NCBI GenBank assembly: GCA_029239675.1
Contig: JARBUM010000025.1
Location: 1-35,992 of the forward strand
Direction: 5' to 3'
From: Pelosinus sp.
Lineage (GTDB): Bacteria; Bacillota; Negativicutes; DSM-13327
Length of the DNA: 35,992 nt
Part shown: positions 1 to 7,855 of the stretch, piece after piece
Numbering within the stretch: the first letter of the stretch is position 1
Layout of the letters: each line of letters starts with the position of its first letter
Position numbers and translations under genes: made by a program
The notes under the pieces: model-generated
Databases searched by the model: none
Seen by the model: the letters and a program-made list of their open reading frames with translations, nothing else
Told to the model about the DNA's origin: nothing

Positions 1-6
1 AATAGG

Positions 7-981
7 ATGGTGGAAAACTTGAATATTTCAGTTCTAGGATGCGGTAGATGGGGAACTTTTCTAGCTTGGTATGCGAATAAAATCGGCCACAATGTAATGT
101 TATGGGGACGAGAAGAATCAAAGAACTATTCAAAGCTAAAAGAATCGAGAAGGAACGAATATTTAACATTGCCACAAGAGCTTCATCTAACTAATTCATT
201 AGAAGAAGCAGTTTCATTTGGTGAAATTATCATTATTTCCATTAGTGCCCAAGAGCTACGTTCATTTGCACATCAAATAAGTGTAGTGGAGAATATGGAA
301 AATAAAATATTCATCTTATGCATGAAAGGGATAGAGGCGAAAAGTGGTAAAAGACTATCTCAAGTGTTTAGTGAAGAAATTGGAAGAAACCAAAATGTTG
401 GAGTTTGGGTAGGACCAGGACATGTACAAGATTTTGTTAGTGATATTCCCAATTGTATGGTTATCGGCTCTGACGATATTGAAGTTACTAAAAAAATAGT
501 TGAAGGATTTAGTAGTAATTTAATACGATTCTATTATGGACAAGACCTTATTGGAAATGAAATAGGAGCTGCTGCTAAAAATGTTATGGGAATAGCGGCA
601 GGTATGTTAGATGGGTTACGCTATAGTAGCTTAAAAGGTGCATTAATGGCAAGAGGGACAAGGGAAATATCTCGCCTTGTCAGAGCTATGGGTGGGAATG
701 ATGCAACCATATATGGGTTAAGCCATCTGGGAGATTATGAGGCAACACTCTTCTCAATGTATAGTCACAATAGACGGTTTGGACAAGCCTTTGTGAGTGG
801 TGAAAAATTTGATAAATTGGCGGAGGGTGTTTCTACAGTAGAGGCATTAAAATATTTAGCACAACAATATGAGGTTGAGCTGCCTATTTGCAATGCTGTA
901 TATGAAATCATATTTGAAAATAAAGATGCAAAAGAAATATTATTAGATTTATTTTTAAGACCTGTTAAGTTTGAATTCTAA
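7..981 (+). CDS. gpsA: NAD(P)-dependent glycerol-3-phosphate dehydrogenase family protein
   Basis: Predicted cytoplasmic enzyme that reduces dihydroxyacetone phosphate to sn-glycerol 3-phosphate for phospholipid synthesis. The N-terminus has the Rossmann dinucleotide motif GCGRWG (about residues 11-16). Catalytic lysines fit K107 in the KGIE segment and K191 in the AAAKNV segment. The C-terminal helical domain carries the family signature around SRNRRFG, here SHNRRFG. Length (324 aa) is normal. The usual GPSxAxE loop reads GPGHVQD, so this may be a divergent paralogue rather than the housekeeping copy. The start is uncertain: ATG at 7 has little upstream sequence, while TTG at 19 sits behind a GGATGGTGG stretch and gives a more typical N-terminus (NISVLGCG). 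A strong terminator follows. Confidence 0.85.
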   Translation: MVENLNISVLGCGRWGTFLAWYANKIGHNVMLWGREESKNYSKLKESRRNEYLTLPQELHLTNSLEEAVSFGEIIIISISAQELRSFAHQISVVENMENKIFILCMKGIEAKSGKRLSQVFSEEIGRNQNVGVWVGPGHVQDFVSDIPNCMVIGSDDIEVTKKIVEGFSSNLIRFYYGQDLIGNEIGAAAKNVMGIAAGMLDGLRYSSLKGALMARGTREISRLVRAMGGNDATIYGLSHLGDYEATLFSMYSHNRRFGQAFVSGEKFDKLAEGVSTVEALKYLAQQYEVELPICNAVYEIIFENKDAKEILLDLFLRPVKFEF

Positions 982-1030
982 AAGATTGTACTGAAAAACT
1001 TGAAGCAGGTCAATCAATTGTATCACTGTA

Positions 1031-1084
1031 AAAAAAGCTTGAACCTACGGGAATGCGGAATTTCCCGAAGGTTCAAGCTTTTTT
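1031..1084. terminator. Bidirectional rho-independent terminator
   Basis: AAGCTTGAACCT (1035-1046) pairs perfectly with AGGTTCAAGCTT (1069-1080), and CGGGAA/TTCCCG extends the stem with one mismatch. The stem is flanked by A6 on one side and T6 on the other, so it can stop the gpsA transcript on the plus strand and the membrane-peptide transcript on the minus strand. Confidence 0.9.
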
Positions 1085-1113
1085 ATGGCTTTAATATGAT
1101 TATGCTTGTAATA

Positions 1114-1260
1114 TCATTTTCTGGATACTTTAAAGGCCTTTATTTCTATATGGGGGGGAAGTTTTGAAAAGTTGGTATGCCCAGATCTAGTAAACCAGTA
1201 AATTAAGCATACAATAATACCCAAAGATATAGCAATTGATGATATTGTCAAATCTTCCAA
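1114..1260 (-). CDS. Small single-pass membrane peptide (48 aa) under c-di-GMP riboswitch control
   Basis: A short reading frame of 48 codons starting with TTG at 1260 and ending with TGA at 1114-1116. It is supported by a near-perfect Shine-Dalgarno, AAAGGAGGAG (1266-1275), five bases before the start. The predicted protein begins MEDLTISS and has one hydrophobic helix (about residues 9-23, IAISLGIIVCLIYWF). A short polar tail rich in Lys, Arg and His follows, with a Pro-Pro pair near residues 35-36. This looks like an N-out/C-in single-pass peptide. I do not recognise a family. Its leader contains a c-di-GMP-I riboswitch and a terminator, and its own promoter lies at 1494-1521, so expression should follow c-di-GMP level. 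It ends at the shared terminator 1031-1084. Function unknown. The strong ribosome site, dedicated promoter and riboswitch make chance unlikely. Confidence 0.72.
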   Translation of the reverse strand: MEDLTISSIAISLGIIVCLIYWFTRSGHTNFSKLPPHIEIKAFKVSRK

Positions 1261-1329
1261 ATGATCTCCTCCTTTACTTTTTTGCCTAAGCTACTCCATT
1301 TTAGACAGGACAACTTTGTAATTCACTTA

Positions 1330-1366
1330 AAAAATAACAGCACCAGTCCATAGAGAGACTGGTGCT
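1330..1366 (-). terminator. Intrinsic terminator of the riboswitch expression platform
   Basis: AGCACCAGTC (1339-1348) and GACTGGTGCT (1357-1366) form a perfect 10-bp stem with an 8-base loop. On the minus strand the stem is followed by GTTATTTTTT. It lies between the c-di-GMP aptamer and the ribosome site of the membrane peptide, the place expected of a riboswitch-controlled terminator. Confidence 0.8.
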
Positions 1367-1382
1367 AATAAATTACAACTCG

Positions 1383-1470
1383 TAATCAAATCGGCAACCT
1401 GGCAATCGTAGACAATTCGTCCTTAGATCCATGGCTTTGCGTCACTATCTTTCGATAGGTTTGCCAAACA
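1383..1470 (-). ncRNA. Cyclic di-GMP-I (GEMM-I) riboswitch aptamer
   Basis: Read on the minus strand, this stretch has the conserved GEMM-I blocks in order. GGCAAACC comes first, then a hairpin capped by a GNRA loop (TATCGAAAGATA), GACGCAAAGCC, CTAAGG, and finally AGGTTGCCGA. These are the invariant ligand-site and tetraloop/receptor elements of class I c-di-GMP riboswitches (established knowledge). It starts about 15-20 bases after a good promoter and is followed by a terminator and then the 48-aa membrane peptide. Whether it turns the gene on or off cannot be decided by eye. Confidence 0.93.
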
Positions 1471-1493
1471 TTTATTTTTAATAGTACGTTTTA

Positions 1494-1521
1494 ATTTTAC
1501 ATTTTTTCCAGCTATTGTCAA
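1494..1521 (-). promoter_or_regulatory. Promoter of the c-di-GMP riboswitch transcript
   Basis: On the minus strand a perfect -35 TTGACA (1516-1521) and a -10 TAAAAT (1494-1499) are separated by 16 bases. The predicted transcript start, near 1487, lies just upstream of the riboswitch aptamer. Confidence 0.7.
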
Positions 1522-1804
1522 GCTAATTTTGAGACTAAAGTCTTGGTTATTAGGGAAACAGTCACGCATTACCAGGAAAAAGATCCTAATGGTAGTAGTG
1601 ATAGTTAACGCAACTATTTCTACTGGCTTTTAGCCAAAGAGGGTGATTTGAAATGCTACATTGTCTCTTAATTAATTAGAGTGTATTGCAGACAGAGACA
1701 TAAAGCAGGAGTTGGTAAAAAAAATGTCGAATGTTATTATATGGGAAAATTCAGATTTTAGAAAAATCTAGGACAGTCCTGATGTTTATGGAAGGAATGC
1801 TAGG
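1522..1804 (+). other. Gene-free leader upstream of the HD-GYP gene with several hairpins
   Basis: No convincing gene. Three consecutive plus-strand hairpins can be drawn: 1568-1596 (ATTACC-AGGA/TCCT-TGGTAGT), 1594-1624 (AGTAG and ATAGTT pairing with AACTAT and CTACT), and 1625-1635 (GGC-TTTTA-GCC). The first two share three bases and cannot form fully together. After them a GAGGGTG ribosome-like site precedes an 8-codon frame at 1653-1679. I cannot match this to a known riboswitch class. Confidence 0.35.
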
Positions 1805-3259
1805 ATGAAAAATATAAAAATGCTGAAAAGGTATATAGGGATCCCCTATAATATCAACGTCTTTGGTATTTTGTCACATACATCACTCTATTTTAAAATG
1901 TTTATAGCATCTTTTCTTATATTTGCGGTTATCCTTTTAGGCATTTCATACCAACTAGAAAAACATATGAGGGTAACTCACATTGAAGTTGTTAAAGATG
2001 AATTACGTTCCATTACTGCTATTACAGCTTTTCATGTCAATGGAGATATTGTAGAGCAATTGCAATACCCAGAACAAGAAGAAAGCGATGAATATGATTC
2101 TATAAAAAAAACACTCCTTCGAGTGATGAATGAGAATAAGAAAATCCATGATATTTATGTGATGCGAAAAAGTGAGAATAAAGAGGAATTGGTTTTTGTA
2201 GTAGATGTGGCAGAAATGGAAGAACATGCAGCATTAGGAGAATTGTATGATATTGCTTTAGCTCCTGATATGTTGCAAGGATTTATTCAGCCATCTGTAG
2301 ATGTCGATTTCACAAATGATAAATGGGGTCAAACTCTTTCTGGGTATGCACCCATAAGAAACTCCAAAGGTGAAGTAGTTGCCATTTTAGGTATTGATTT
2401 TGATGCTAATGGTATAAAGACTGAATTTGAACATCGAACTACACATATATTGTTTGATGCTGCCCTTGGCATGTGTTTCATGCTACTCATCAGTTTACTG
2501 ATGACCCAAAAATTGGTGGGGCGATTAAATAATATAAAGTATGCGATTGATATGTTATTAGAAGAGAAACTAAATGTTTCGGTACATGATACAGGAGAAG
2601 ATGAGATAAAAGTACTTGCTTCAAGGGTGAATAAACTAATCAAGAAACTAGTAATGGATAAAGAGCAAATGTTTATGGGTTCAATTACTGGCCTAATTAA
2701 TGCTTTGGAAGCAAAAGATCTATATACATATGGGCATTCGTCTGAGGTTTCTGACATAGCGAATGATATTATGAAAGAGTTGCAAATAGACCCTGATGAA
2801 CAATTCGTAATCAGTTTTGCCGCAGTATTACATGATATTGGGAAAATTGGTATACCCGATCATATTATTCATAAGACGACGGAGTTGTCAGATGAAGAAT
2901 TTGCTATTATAAGGCAACACCCTGTAATCGGCGAGAAAATACTGGAAGGCATTCCTTCTCTTGATAAAATACGATATATCGTTAGACATCATCATGAACG
3001 TTATGATGGAACTGGATATCCTGACAGGCTTGTAGGAGAGAGTATTCTTCTTGGTGCGAGAGTTATAACAGTAGCTGATAGTTTTCAAGCAATGATTTCT
3101 GATAGACCATATCGTAAAGGAATGTCTCAAGAAGTAGCGATGGAAGAGTTGGAAAAGAATAAGGGAACGCAATTTGATCCACATATTGTCAATGCATTTT
3201 TATCAATCTGTAGAAGAAAGCAGTACAAGAAAGAGGCGAAAGTTGATAAAAGAGATTAA
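1805..3259 (+). CDS. Membrane-bound HD-GYP domain c-di-GMP phosphodiesterase
   Basis: Predicted inner-membrane signalling enzyme that hydrolyses c-di-GMP. A first membrane helix spans about residues 29-48. An extracytoplasmic sensor segment follows (about 50-212), then a second helix (about 214-236) and a HAMP-like linker (about 237-288). The HD-GYP domain covers about 295-470. The metal and signature residues are present: HDIGK at 343-347, HHH at 395-397, and the GYP-type motif ERYDGTGYP at 398-406, so the enzyme looks active. GGAAGGA at 1790-1796 gives good spacing to the chosen ATG. It is divergent from a c-di-GMP riboswitch unit, which suggests the two belong to one local circuit. No GGDEF domain is fused. 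Confidence 0.9.
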   Translation: MKNIKMLKRYIGIPYNINVFGILSHTSLYFKMFIASFLIFAVILLGISYQLEKHMRVTHIEVVKDELRSITAITAFHVNGDIVEQLQYPEQEESDEYDSIKKTLLRVMNENKKIHDIYVMRKSENKEELVFVVDVAEMEEHAALGELYDIALAPDMLQGFIQPSVDVDFTNDKWGQTLSGYAPIRNSKGEVVAILGIDFDANGIKTEFEHRTTHILFDAALGMCFMLLISLLMTQKLVGRLNNIKYAIDMLLEEKLNVSVHDTGEDEIKVLASRVNKLIKKLVMDKEQMFMGSITGLINALEAKDLYTYGHSSEVSDIANDIMKELQIDPDEQFVISFAAVLHDIGKIGIPDHIIHKTTELSDEEFAIIRQHPVIGEKILEGIPSLDKIRYIVRHHHERYDGTGYPDRLVGESILLGARVITVADSFQAMISDRPYRKGMSQEVAMEELEKNKGTQFDPHIVNAFLSICRRKQYKKEAKVDKRD

Positions 3260-3337
3260 TACTTAAAATTCAATACTGCAAGGAGTAAGATAAATTGCAG
3301 AGAGAGTGTGTTATAGTAAAGTGAGGTGTAAAAAATA

Positions 3338-4075
3338 ATGGAGTTGGTACTATATCAATATATTGTGCTAATCCCTGTTACCGTTGCAACATCTTTCATT
3401 ACTCTCTTTACTGGTTTTGGGGTTGGTACAATTATGATGCCGGTGATGTCCTTATTTTTTGATGTCAAAGTAGCTATATTCTTAGCAGCGATTGTTCACT
3501 TTTTTAATAATATATCTCGATTAATGTTATACCGATCAGAAATAAATTGGGGTATTATACAGCGATTCGGAGTTATAAGTATAATAGGAGCCTTTATTGG
3601 ATCCTTCGCTCAAATCTATATTGATAGCAGTTGGCTGAAGGTTGTGCTTGGTGCTTTCTTGATTGTATATAGTTTACTGGCGTTAACCTCCAATAAGATA
3701 AAACTTCAATTATCTGCGAATGTCGATTTTATCGGTGGCTTTTTATCCGGACTAATTGGTGGTTTAATTGGTAATCAGGGGGCAATTCGATCCTTATATT
3801 TACTGAACTATGGATTGGAAAAGAAGGAGCTAATCGTGTCGTCTGCGCTAATAGCCGTAATTATAGATTCGACAAGAATACCTGTTTATGCATACTTTAA
3901 CTATCAGTATATGCAGGCGAACAGTATACTCTTATCTACTATAGTCGTGTCGTCAATTTTAGGTACGATGTTAGGCAGCAAAATGTTACCTAAAGTTTCA
4001 TATGACTTGTTTAAAAGAATTGTACTAGTAGGGGTTTTGATTATGGGAGTCTTAATGATACTAAGCGTGATCTAA
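3338..4075 (+). CDS. TSUP (TauE/SafE) family permease, first copy
   Basis: Hydrophobic protein of 245 aa with about eight membrane helices and the TSUP-family pattern: a glycine-rich first repeat (FITLFTGFGVGTIMMP) and a related second repeat (GGFLSGLIGGLIGNQGA). TSUP proteins export or import sulfite, sulfonates or other small organic anions; the substrate here cannot be told. GTGAGGTG precedes the ATG. A second TSUP gene of the same size follows 53 bases downstream. The usual proline-rich second signature is altered (GNQGAIRS instead of a GPP-type turn), unlike its neighbour. Confidence 0.82.
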   Translation: MELVLYQYIVLIPVTVATSFITLFTGFGVGTIMMPVMSLFFDVKVAIFLAAIVHFFNNISRLMLYRSEINWGIIQRFGVISIIGAFIGSFAQIYIDSSWLKVVLGAFLIVYSLLALTSNKIKLQLSANVDFIGGFLSGLIGGLIGNQGAIRSLYLLNYGLEKKELIVSSALIAVIIDSTRIPVYAYFNYQYMQANSILLSTIVVSSILGTMLGSKMLPKVSYDLFKRIVLVGVLIMGVLMILSVI

Positions 4076-4128
4076 CAAGACTTTTGTGTTATAGTAACAT
4101 AAGTAGAAATTTATGAGGTAAAAAAACG

Positions 4129-4869
4129 ATGGATAGTATGGCAAGCAGTATATTTCCTATTATATTTTTTTCATCTTTTGTACAATCGATTACTGGATTT
4201 GGTTTTGCCGTTGTGGGGGCACCACTGCTATTATTTTTTATGGAACCGAGACAGGTTGTTAGTTTAATGGTGTTTGGTGCCTTAATACTAAATCTTCTTG
4301 TTATCTATAAAACAAGAGGCAGGTCAGATCCTAAAGTAATTTGGCCCATGTTTATTGCTAGTTTAGTTGGTATTATACCTGGAGTATATATATTGAAAGT
4401 AATAGACGGATCAATTCTTAAGTTTTGCATTGGCATCCTGATTTTGTTAGTATCATTCTTTATGGCCTCTAACTATGTTGTAACGATTAAACGAGAAAAG
4501 TTAGCGACAATTCTAGTTGGCATAGTAAGCGGCTTTATGGGAGGAGCAACGAGTCTAAGCGGCCCACCTGTTGCATTATTCCTAATGAATCAGCAACAAG
4601 ATAAAGAAGCTTTCCGAGCAAATCTAGTTCGGTACTTTTGCCTTGGTAATATTGCTACCTTAATTGTGATGTACTATATGGATACTATGGATATAGGTGT
4701 GCTTAAGCAAGGGGTGTACGCTGTTCCTGGAGTTCTGTTTGGTGTATGGCTAGGAGAAAAGGCGTTTACAAAGGTGAGCCCACAACTCTTCCGCTGGATT
4801 ACGTTAACGGTTATATTTTTCTGTGGTGCGATGAGTGTTGTCAGTGAAGTGGTAAAGAGGTTAAACTAG
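4129..4869 (+). CDS. TSUP (TauE/SafE) family permease, second copy
   Basis: Membrane protein of 246 aa with the classic TSUP repeats: FVQSITGFGFAVVGAP near the N-terminus and a second repeat GFMGGATSLSGPPVALF in the middle. It keeps the SGPP turn typical of the family. It is probably co-transcribed with the preceding paralogue, since they are 53 bases apart with no terminator between. They may act as a pair of half-related transporters or have different substrates. The ribosome site TGAGGT lies about ten bases before the ATG. A terminator follows at 4987-5030. Confidence 0.85.
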   Translation: MDSMASSIFPIIFFSSFVQSITGFGFAVVGAPLLLFFMEPRQVVSLMVFGALILNLLVIYKTRGRSDPKVIWPMFIASLVGIIPGVYILKVIDGSILKFCIGILILLVSFFMASNYVVTIKREKLATILVGIVSGFMGGATSLSGPPVALFLMNQQQDKEAFRANLVRYFCLGNIATLIVMYYMDTMDIGVLKQGVYAVPGVLFGVWLGEKAFTKVSPQLFRWITLTVIFFCGAMSVVSEVVKRLN

Positions 4870-4986
4870 GAGACAAGCTGTAATGGCTACCCTCAGTTTT
4901 TGCTGATTTAACATTAATGAAACGTAAACTGTAAGCTTTGCAAGAAATTGATTATTCCCATTAAAAGATTAATACTCATGACAATT

Positions 4987-5030
4987 GAGACTTACCTTTT
5001 TGTAATGGGAGAAGGATAAGTCTCTTTTTT
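4987..5030 (+). terminator. Rho-independent terminator after the TSUP pair
   Basis: GAGACTTACCTT pairs with AAGG-A-TAAGTCTC (one bulged A), followed by TTTTTT. Confidence 0.85.
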
Positions 5031-5358
5031 ACGGAATCAAAAAGTATAATACGATCTTGATTTTAAGCAAGAAAGACTTAGTCCTAACTCCACCATAATC
5101 AAGTCTTATGTATAGTCGTTGACAATTAGTAAATGGCACCATTTTGGAGACAAACGACTTTTAAATATAAATTTCGATTATTTTTAAAGAATAATCGACA
5201 AATGCCCTCGATTTTGCTATTATTAGTGTCGTAGAAAAATTATAGGATACAGAAAATAATAATTTTAGGACTCAAGTATGCACTTCTTACATGCAGGATC
5301 ATTTTGAGCCGGGATGGCTCATTTTAAAATATTATTCACAAACAGGAGCTTTAAAAAA
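5031..5358 (+). promoter_or_regulatory. Leader of the polyamine operon with nested inverted repeats
   Basis: No gene seen. A perfect TTGACA (5119-5124) lies inside nested inverted repeats. The outer arms are AGTCGTT (5114-5120) and AACGACT (5153-5159), and the inner repeat is AAATGG-CA-CCATTT (5131-5144). No good -10 follows at 16-18 bases, so the promoter is weakly supported; the inner palindrome could be an operator. A further perfect hairpin TCGATTATT/AATAATCGA sits at 5174-5198. The rest is AT-rich without recognisable features. Confidence 0.35.
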
Positions 5359-6462
5359 ATGACAATTGCCACCCCCTATTACCTTATTGATGAGAAAAAA
5401 TTACTACGCAACTTACAGATCATTCAGCAGGTGCGACAGCTTTCAGGAGCCAAGTCAGTATTGGCACTAAAATGCTTTTCTACCTGGAGTGTATTTGATT
5501 TGATGAAGCAATATATGGATGGAACTACCTCCAGTTCTCTGTATGAAGCACGTCTTGGGGCTGAAAAATTTGGTAAGGAGACCCATGCTTACTGTGTAGG
5601 ATATTCACATGAGGATATCCTGGCCGTAGCTGAATTTGCTGATAAGATCATTTTCAATTCTGTTTCTCAATTGGAGAGATATTACGATGTGGTTAAATCA
5701 GCCAAAATTGGCTTGCGTGTAAATCCGGGAATCAGCCATTCCCATTTTGATTTAGCCGATCCAGCGCGTAAGCATTCAAGGCTTGGAGTAATTGATAAAG
5801 AAGTGTTGGCAAAACAAATCCATCGCCTTAGCGGTTTAATGTTTCATTACAACTGCGAAAATGATGATGTTGATACTTTTTCACAGCAACTTGATTTCAT
5901 TGGCGATACCTATGGGGACATGCTTAAACAAATACAATGGGTAAGTCTTGGCGGAGGATTATATTTCACCAAAGAAGGCTATCCAATTGAGAAGTTTAGC
6001 AAGAAGCTCGCAGATTTTGCTGAGAAATTTAATGTACAAGTTTATTTGGAGCCGGGAGAAAGTGCGATTACTGGCTCTGCCGAGTTGGTCACCAGTGTTG
6101 TTGACTTAGTGCATAATGAGATGGATATTGCCATCGTCGACGCCTCTGTCGAGGGACATATGTTGGATTTATTGATATACCGACTGTCAGCAAAAATAGA
6201 AGATCAAGACATTGGGAATCATAAATATATGGTTGCCGGACGATCTTGCCTAGCGGGAGATGTTTTTGGCACCTATCATTTTAAAGATAAATTGGAAATT
6301 GGCAGTGAAATTCGGTTTGCCGACGCAGCCGGCTATACGATGGTAAAGAAGAATTGGTTTAATGGATTGCAGATGCCAGCCATTGTTGTGCGCAGGCTGG
6401 ATGATACTGTAGAAGTTATTCGCAAGTTTAGTTATGATGATTTCTTAAATAGTTTATCATAA
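5359..6462 (+). CDS. nspC: Carboxynorspermidine / carboxyspermidine decarboxylase
   Basis: Predicted cytoplasmic PLP enzyme that decarboxylates carboxyspermidine or carboxynorspermidine to spermidine or norspermidine. It shows the fold-III (alanine racemase/DAPDC-like) decarboxylase pattern. K38 in LALKCF is the expected PLP lysine. LEPGES, GRSCLAGD and ADAAGYT segments are typical of the family. The frame is open from an ATG at 5314, but ATG 5359 is preferred: it has AGGAG at 5344-5348 with ten-base spacing, and the protein then begins MTIATPYYLID as family members do. That gives 367 aa. The dehydrogenase of the same pathway begins 31 bases downstream. Confidence 0.88.
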   Translation: MTIATPYYLIDEKKLLRNLQIIQQVRQLSGAKSVLALKCFSTWSVFDLMKQYMDGTTSSSLYEARLGAEKFGKETHAYCVGYSHEDILAVAEFADKIIFNSVSQLERYYDVVKSAKIGLRVNPGISHSHFDLADPARKHSRLGVIDKEVLAKQIHRLSGLMFHYNCENDDVDTFSQQLDFIGDTYGDMLKQIQWVSLGGGLYFTKEGYPIEKFSKKLADFAEKFNVQVYLEPGESAITGSAELVTSVVDLVHNEMDIAIVDASVEGHMLDLLIYRLSAKIEDQDIGNHKYMVAGRSCLAGDVFGTYHFKDKLEIGSEIRFADAAGYTMVKKNWFNGLQMPAIVVRRLDDTVEVIRKFSYDDFLNSLS

Positions 6463-6492
6463 AAAATTTATTGACAAGTAAGGGAGGAAAAA

Positions 6493-7752
6493 ATGAAAAA
6501 AAATGTTTTAATTGTAGGTGCTGGGGGAGTGGCTCATGTAGTTGCTCATAAATGTGCGATGAACAACGATGTCTTGGGAGATATTTGCATAGCTTCTCGG
6601 ACCCAGCAAAAATGTGAGGCAATTATCGAAAGTGTACTGCGCAAGAATCACTTGAAAGATTCGTCGAAAAAACTGTATTCACGAGCAATTGATGCTCTGG
6701 ATGTTCCGTCTATGGTGGAGTTAATTAAAGACACTAAGTCACAAATTGTTATTAATGTAGGACAATCCTATATTAACATGTCAGTTTTGGAAGCTTGTAT
6801 TGAAGCTGGTGTCGTGTATATGGATACAGCTATCCATGAAGAGCCAGATAAGGTTTGTGAAAATCCGCCTTGGTATGCCAATCACGAGTGGAAACGCAAG
6901 GAACGTTGTGCTGAAAAAGGGATTACTGCAATTTTAGGTATTGGATTTGATCCTGGTGTAGTCAATGCCTGGTGTGCATTGGCGCAAAAAGAATATTTTG
7001 ACACCATTGATACCATTGATATATTGGATGTTAATGCTGGCAGTCATGGAAAGTATTTTGCTACTAACTTTGACCCGGAGATTAATTTCCGAGAATTTAA
7101 AAAGGTATGGACTTGGATAGATCGAAAATGGGTGTTACAAAAAGTTCACTCTATTAGAGTGGATTATGATTTTCCCGTAGTGGGATCTTGCCCTGTATAC
7201 TTGACAGGACATGATGAACTTCATTCTCTATCTAAGAATATTGACGCAAATTCCATTCGTTTTTGGATGGGCTTTGGCGATCACTACCTTAATGTATTCT
7301 CCGTGTTGACCAACATTGGTCTTACTTCGGAAAAACCAGTGGAAATAGCAGAAGGTGTGGAAATCGCGCCTCTTAAAATATTAAAAGCGTTACTACCTGA
7401 TCCATCCTCATTGGCTCCTGGCTATACTGGTAAAACTTGCATTGGTAATTATATCAGTGGAACCAAGAACAATGAACCTCGTGCAATCTTTATCTATAAT
7501 ACTTGCGATCATGCTGAGTGCTATCAAGAAGTGGAATCACAGGCTATCAGCTATACTGCAGGTGTACCCGTAGTAGCGGCAGCCATGTTAGTTGCTCGGG
7601 GCGAGTGGGATGTAGGACATATGGTAAATGTTGAAGAACTAGAACCAAAACCATTTATTGATTTACTCGATACAATGGGCTTACCTACTGAAATTATTGA
7701 AGCACCAGCAGCCTTTACGCCGCCGGTTATTGAATCATTAGAGTCTGTTTGA
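6493..7752 (+). CDS. Saccharopine dehydrogenase-like carboxynorspermidine/carboxyspermidine synthase
   Basis: Predicted cytoplasmic NADPH-dependent enzyme that condenses aspartate semialdehyde with a diamine (putrescine or diaminopropane) to make the carboxylated triamine used by the preceding decarboxylase. The N-terminal Rossmann motif GAGGVA (residues 9-14) and the overall 419-aa length match the saccharopine reductase branch. The segment GIGFDPGVVNAW near residues 150-160 is characteristic. The start has an excellent GGGAGG site (6481-6486). The pairing with the decarboxylase supports the polyamine role over lysine metabolism. A terminator follows. Confidence 0.88.
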   Translation: MKKNVLIVGAGGVAHVVAHKCAMNNDVLGDICIASRTQQKCEAIIESVLRKNHLKDSSKKLYSRAIDALDVPSMVELIKDTKSQIVINVGQSYINMSVLEACIEAGVVYMDTAIHEEPDKVCENPPWYANHEWKRKERCAEKGITAILGIGFDPGVVNAWCALAQKEYFDTIDTIDILDVNAGSHGKYFATNFDPEINFREFKKVWTWIDRKWVLQKVHSIRVDYDFPVVGSCPVYLTGHDELHSLSKNIDANSIRFWMGFGDHYLNVFSVLTNIGLTSEKPVEIAEGVEIAPLKILKALLPDPSSLAPGYTGKTCIGNYISGTKNNEPRAIFIYNTCDHAECYQEVESQAISYTAGVPVVAAAMLVARGEWDVGHMVNVEELEPKPFIDLLDTMGLPTEIIEAPAAFTPPVIESLESV

Positions 7753-7761
7753 TGATATAAA

Positions 7762-7808
7762 GGAACCTCTTGTGGATACCGATAGGTTATTTGCAGGAGG
7801 TTCTTTTT
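7762..7808 (+). terminator. Rho-independent terminator of the polyamine operon
   Basis: GAACCTC (7763-7769) pairs with GAGGTTC (7797-7803), with a loop of 27 bases and a following T5 run. Confidence 0.7.
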
Positions 7809-7855
7809 GGAATATGAAGTGCGCAGTATAACATTGTCGTTAGGGGAGAGTTGGT

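Noticed and set aside
1540-1640. c-di-GMP-II riboswitch upstream of the HD-GYP gene
   Set aside because: A GGAAAC block is present, but the other conserved blocks of that class could not be found in order.
1653-1679. Eight-codon frame after a GAGGGTG site upstream of the HD-GYP gene
   Set aside because: Too short to support as a gene, and there is no regulatory amino-acid run or terminator to make it a leader peptide.
1724-1770. Fourteen-codon frame (starting MSNVIIWE) after AGGAG, just before the HD-GYP gene
   Set aside because: Ribosome-site spacing is about 12 bases and nothing else supports it; kept only as part of the leader.
5314-5358. Longer N-terminus of the carboxynorspermidine decarboxylase from ATG 5314
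   Set aside because: No ribosome site there; the added 15 residues are not typical, whereas ATG 5359 has AGGAG and a family-like N-terminus.
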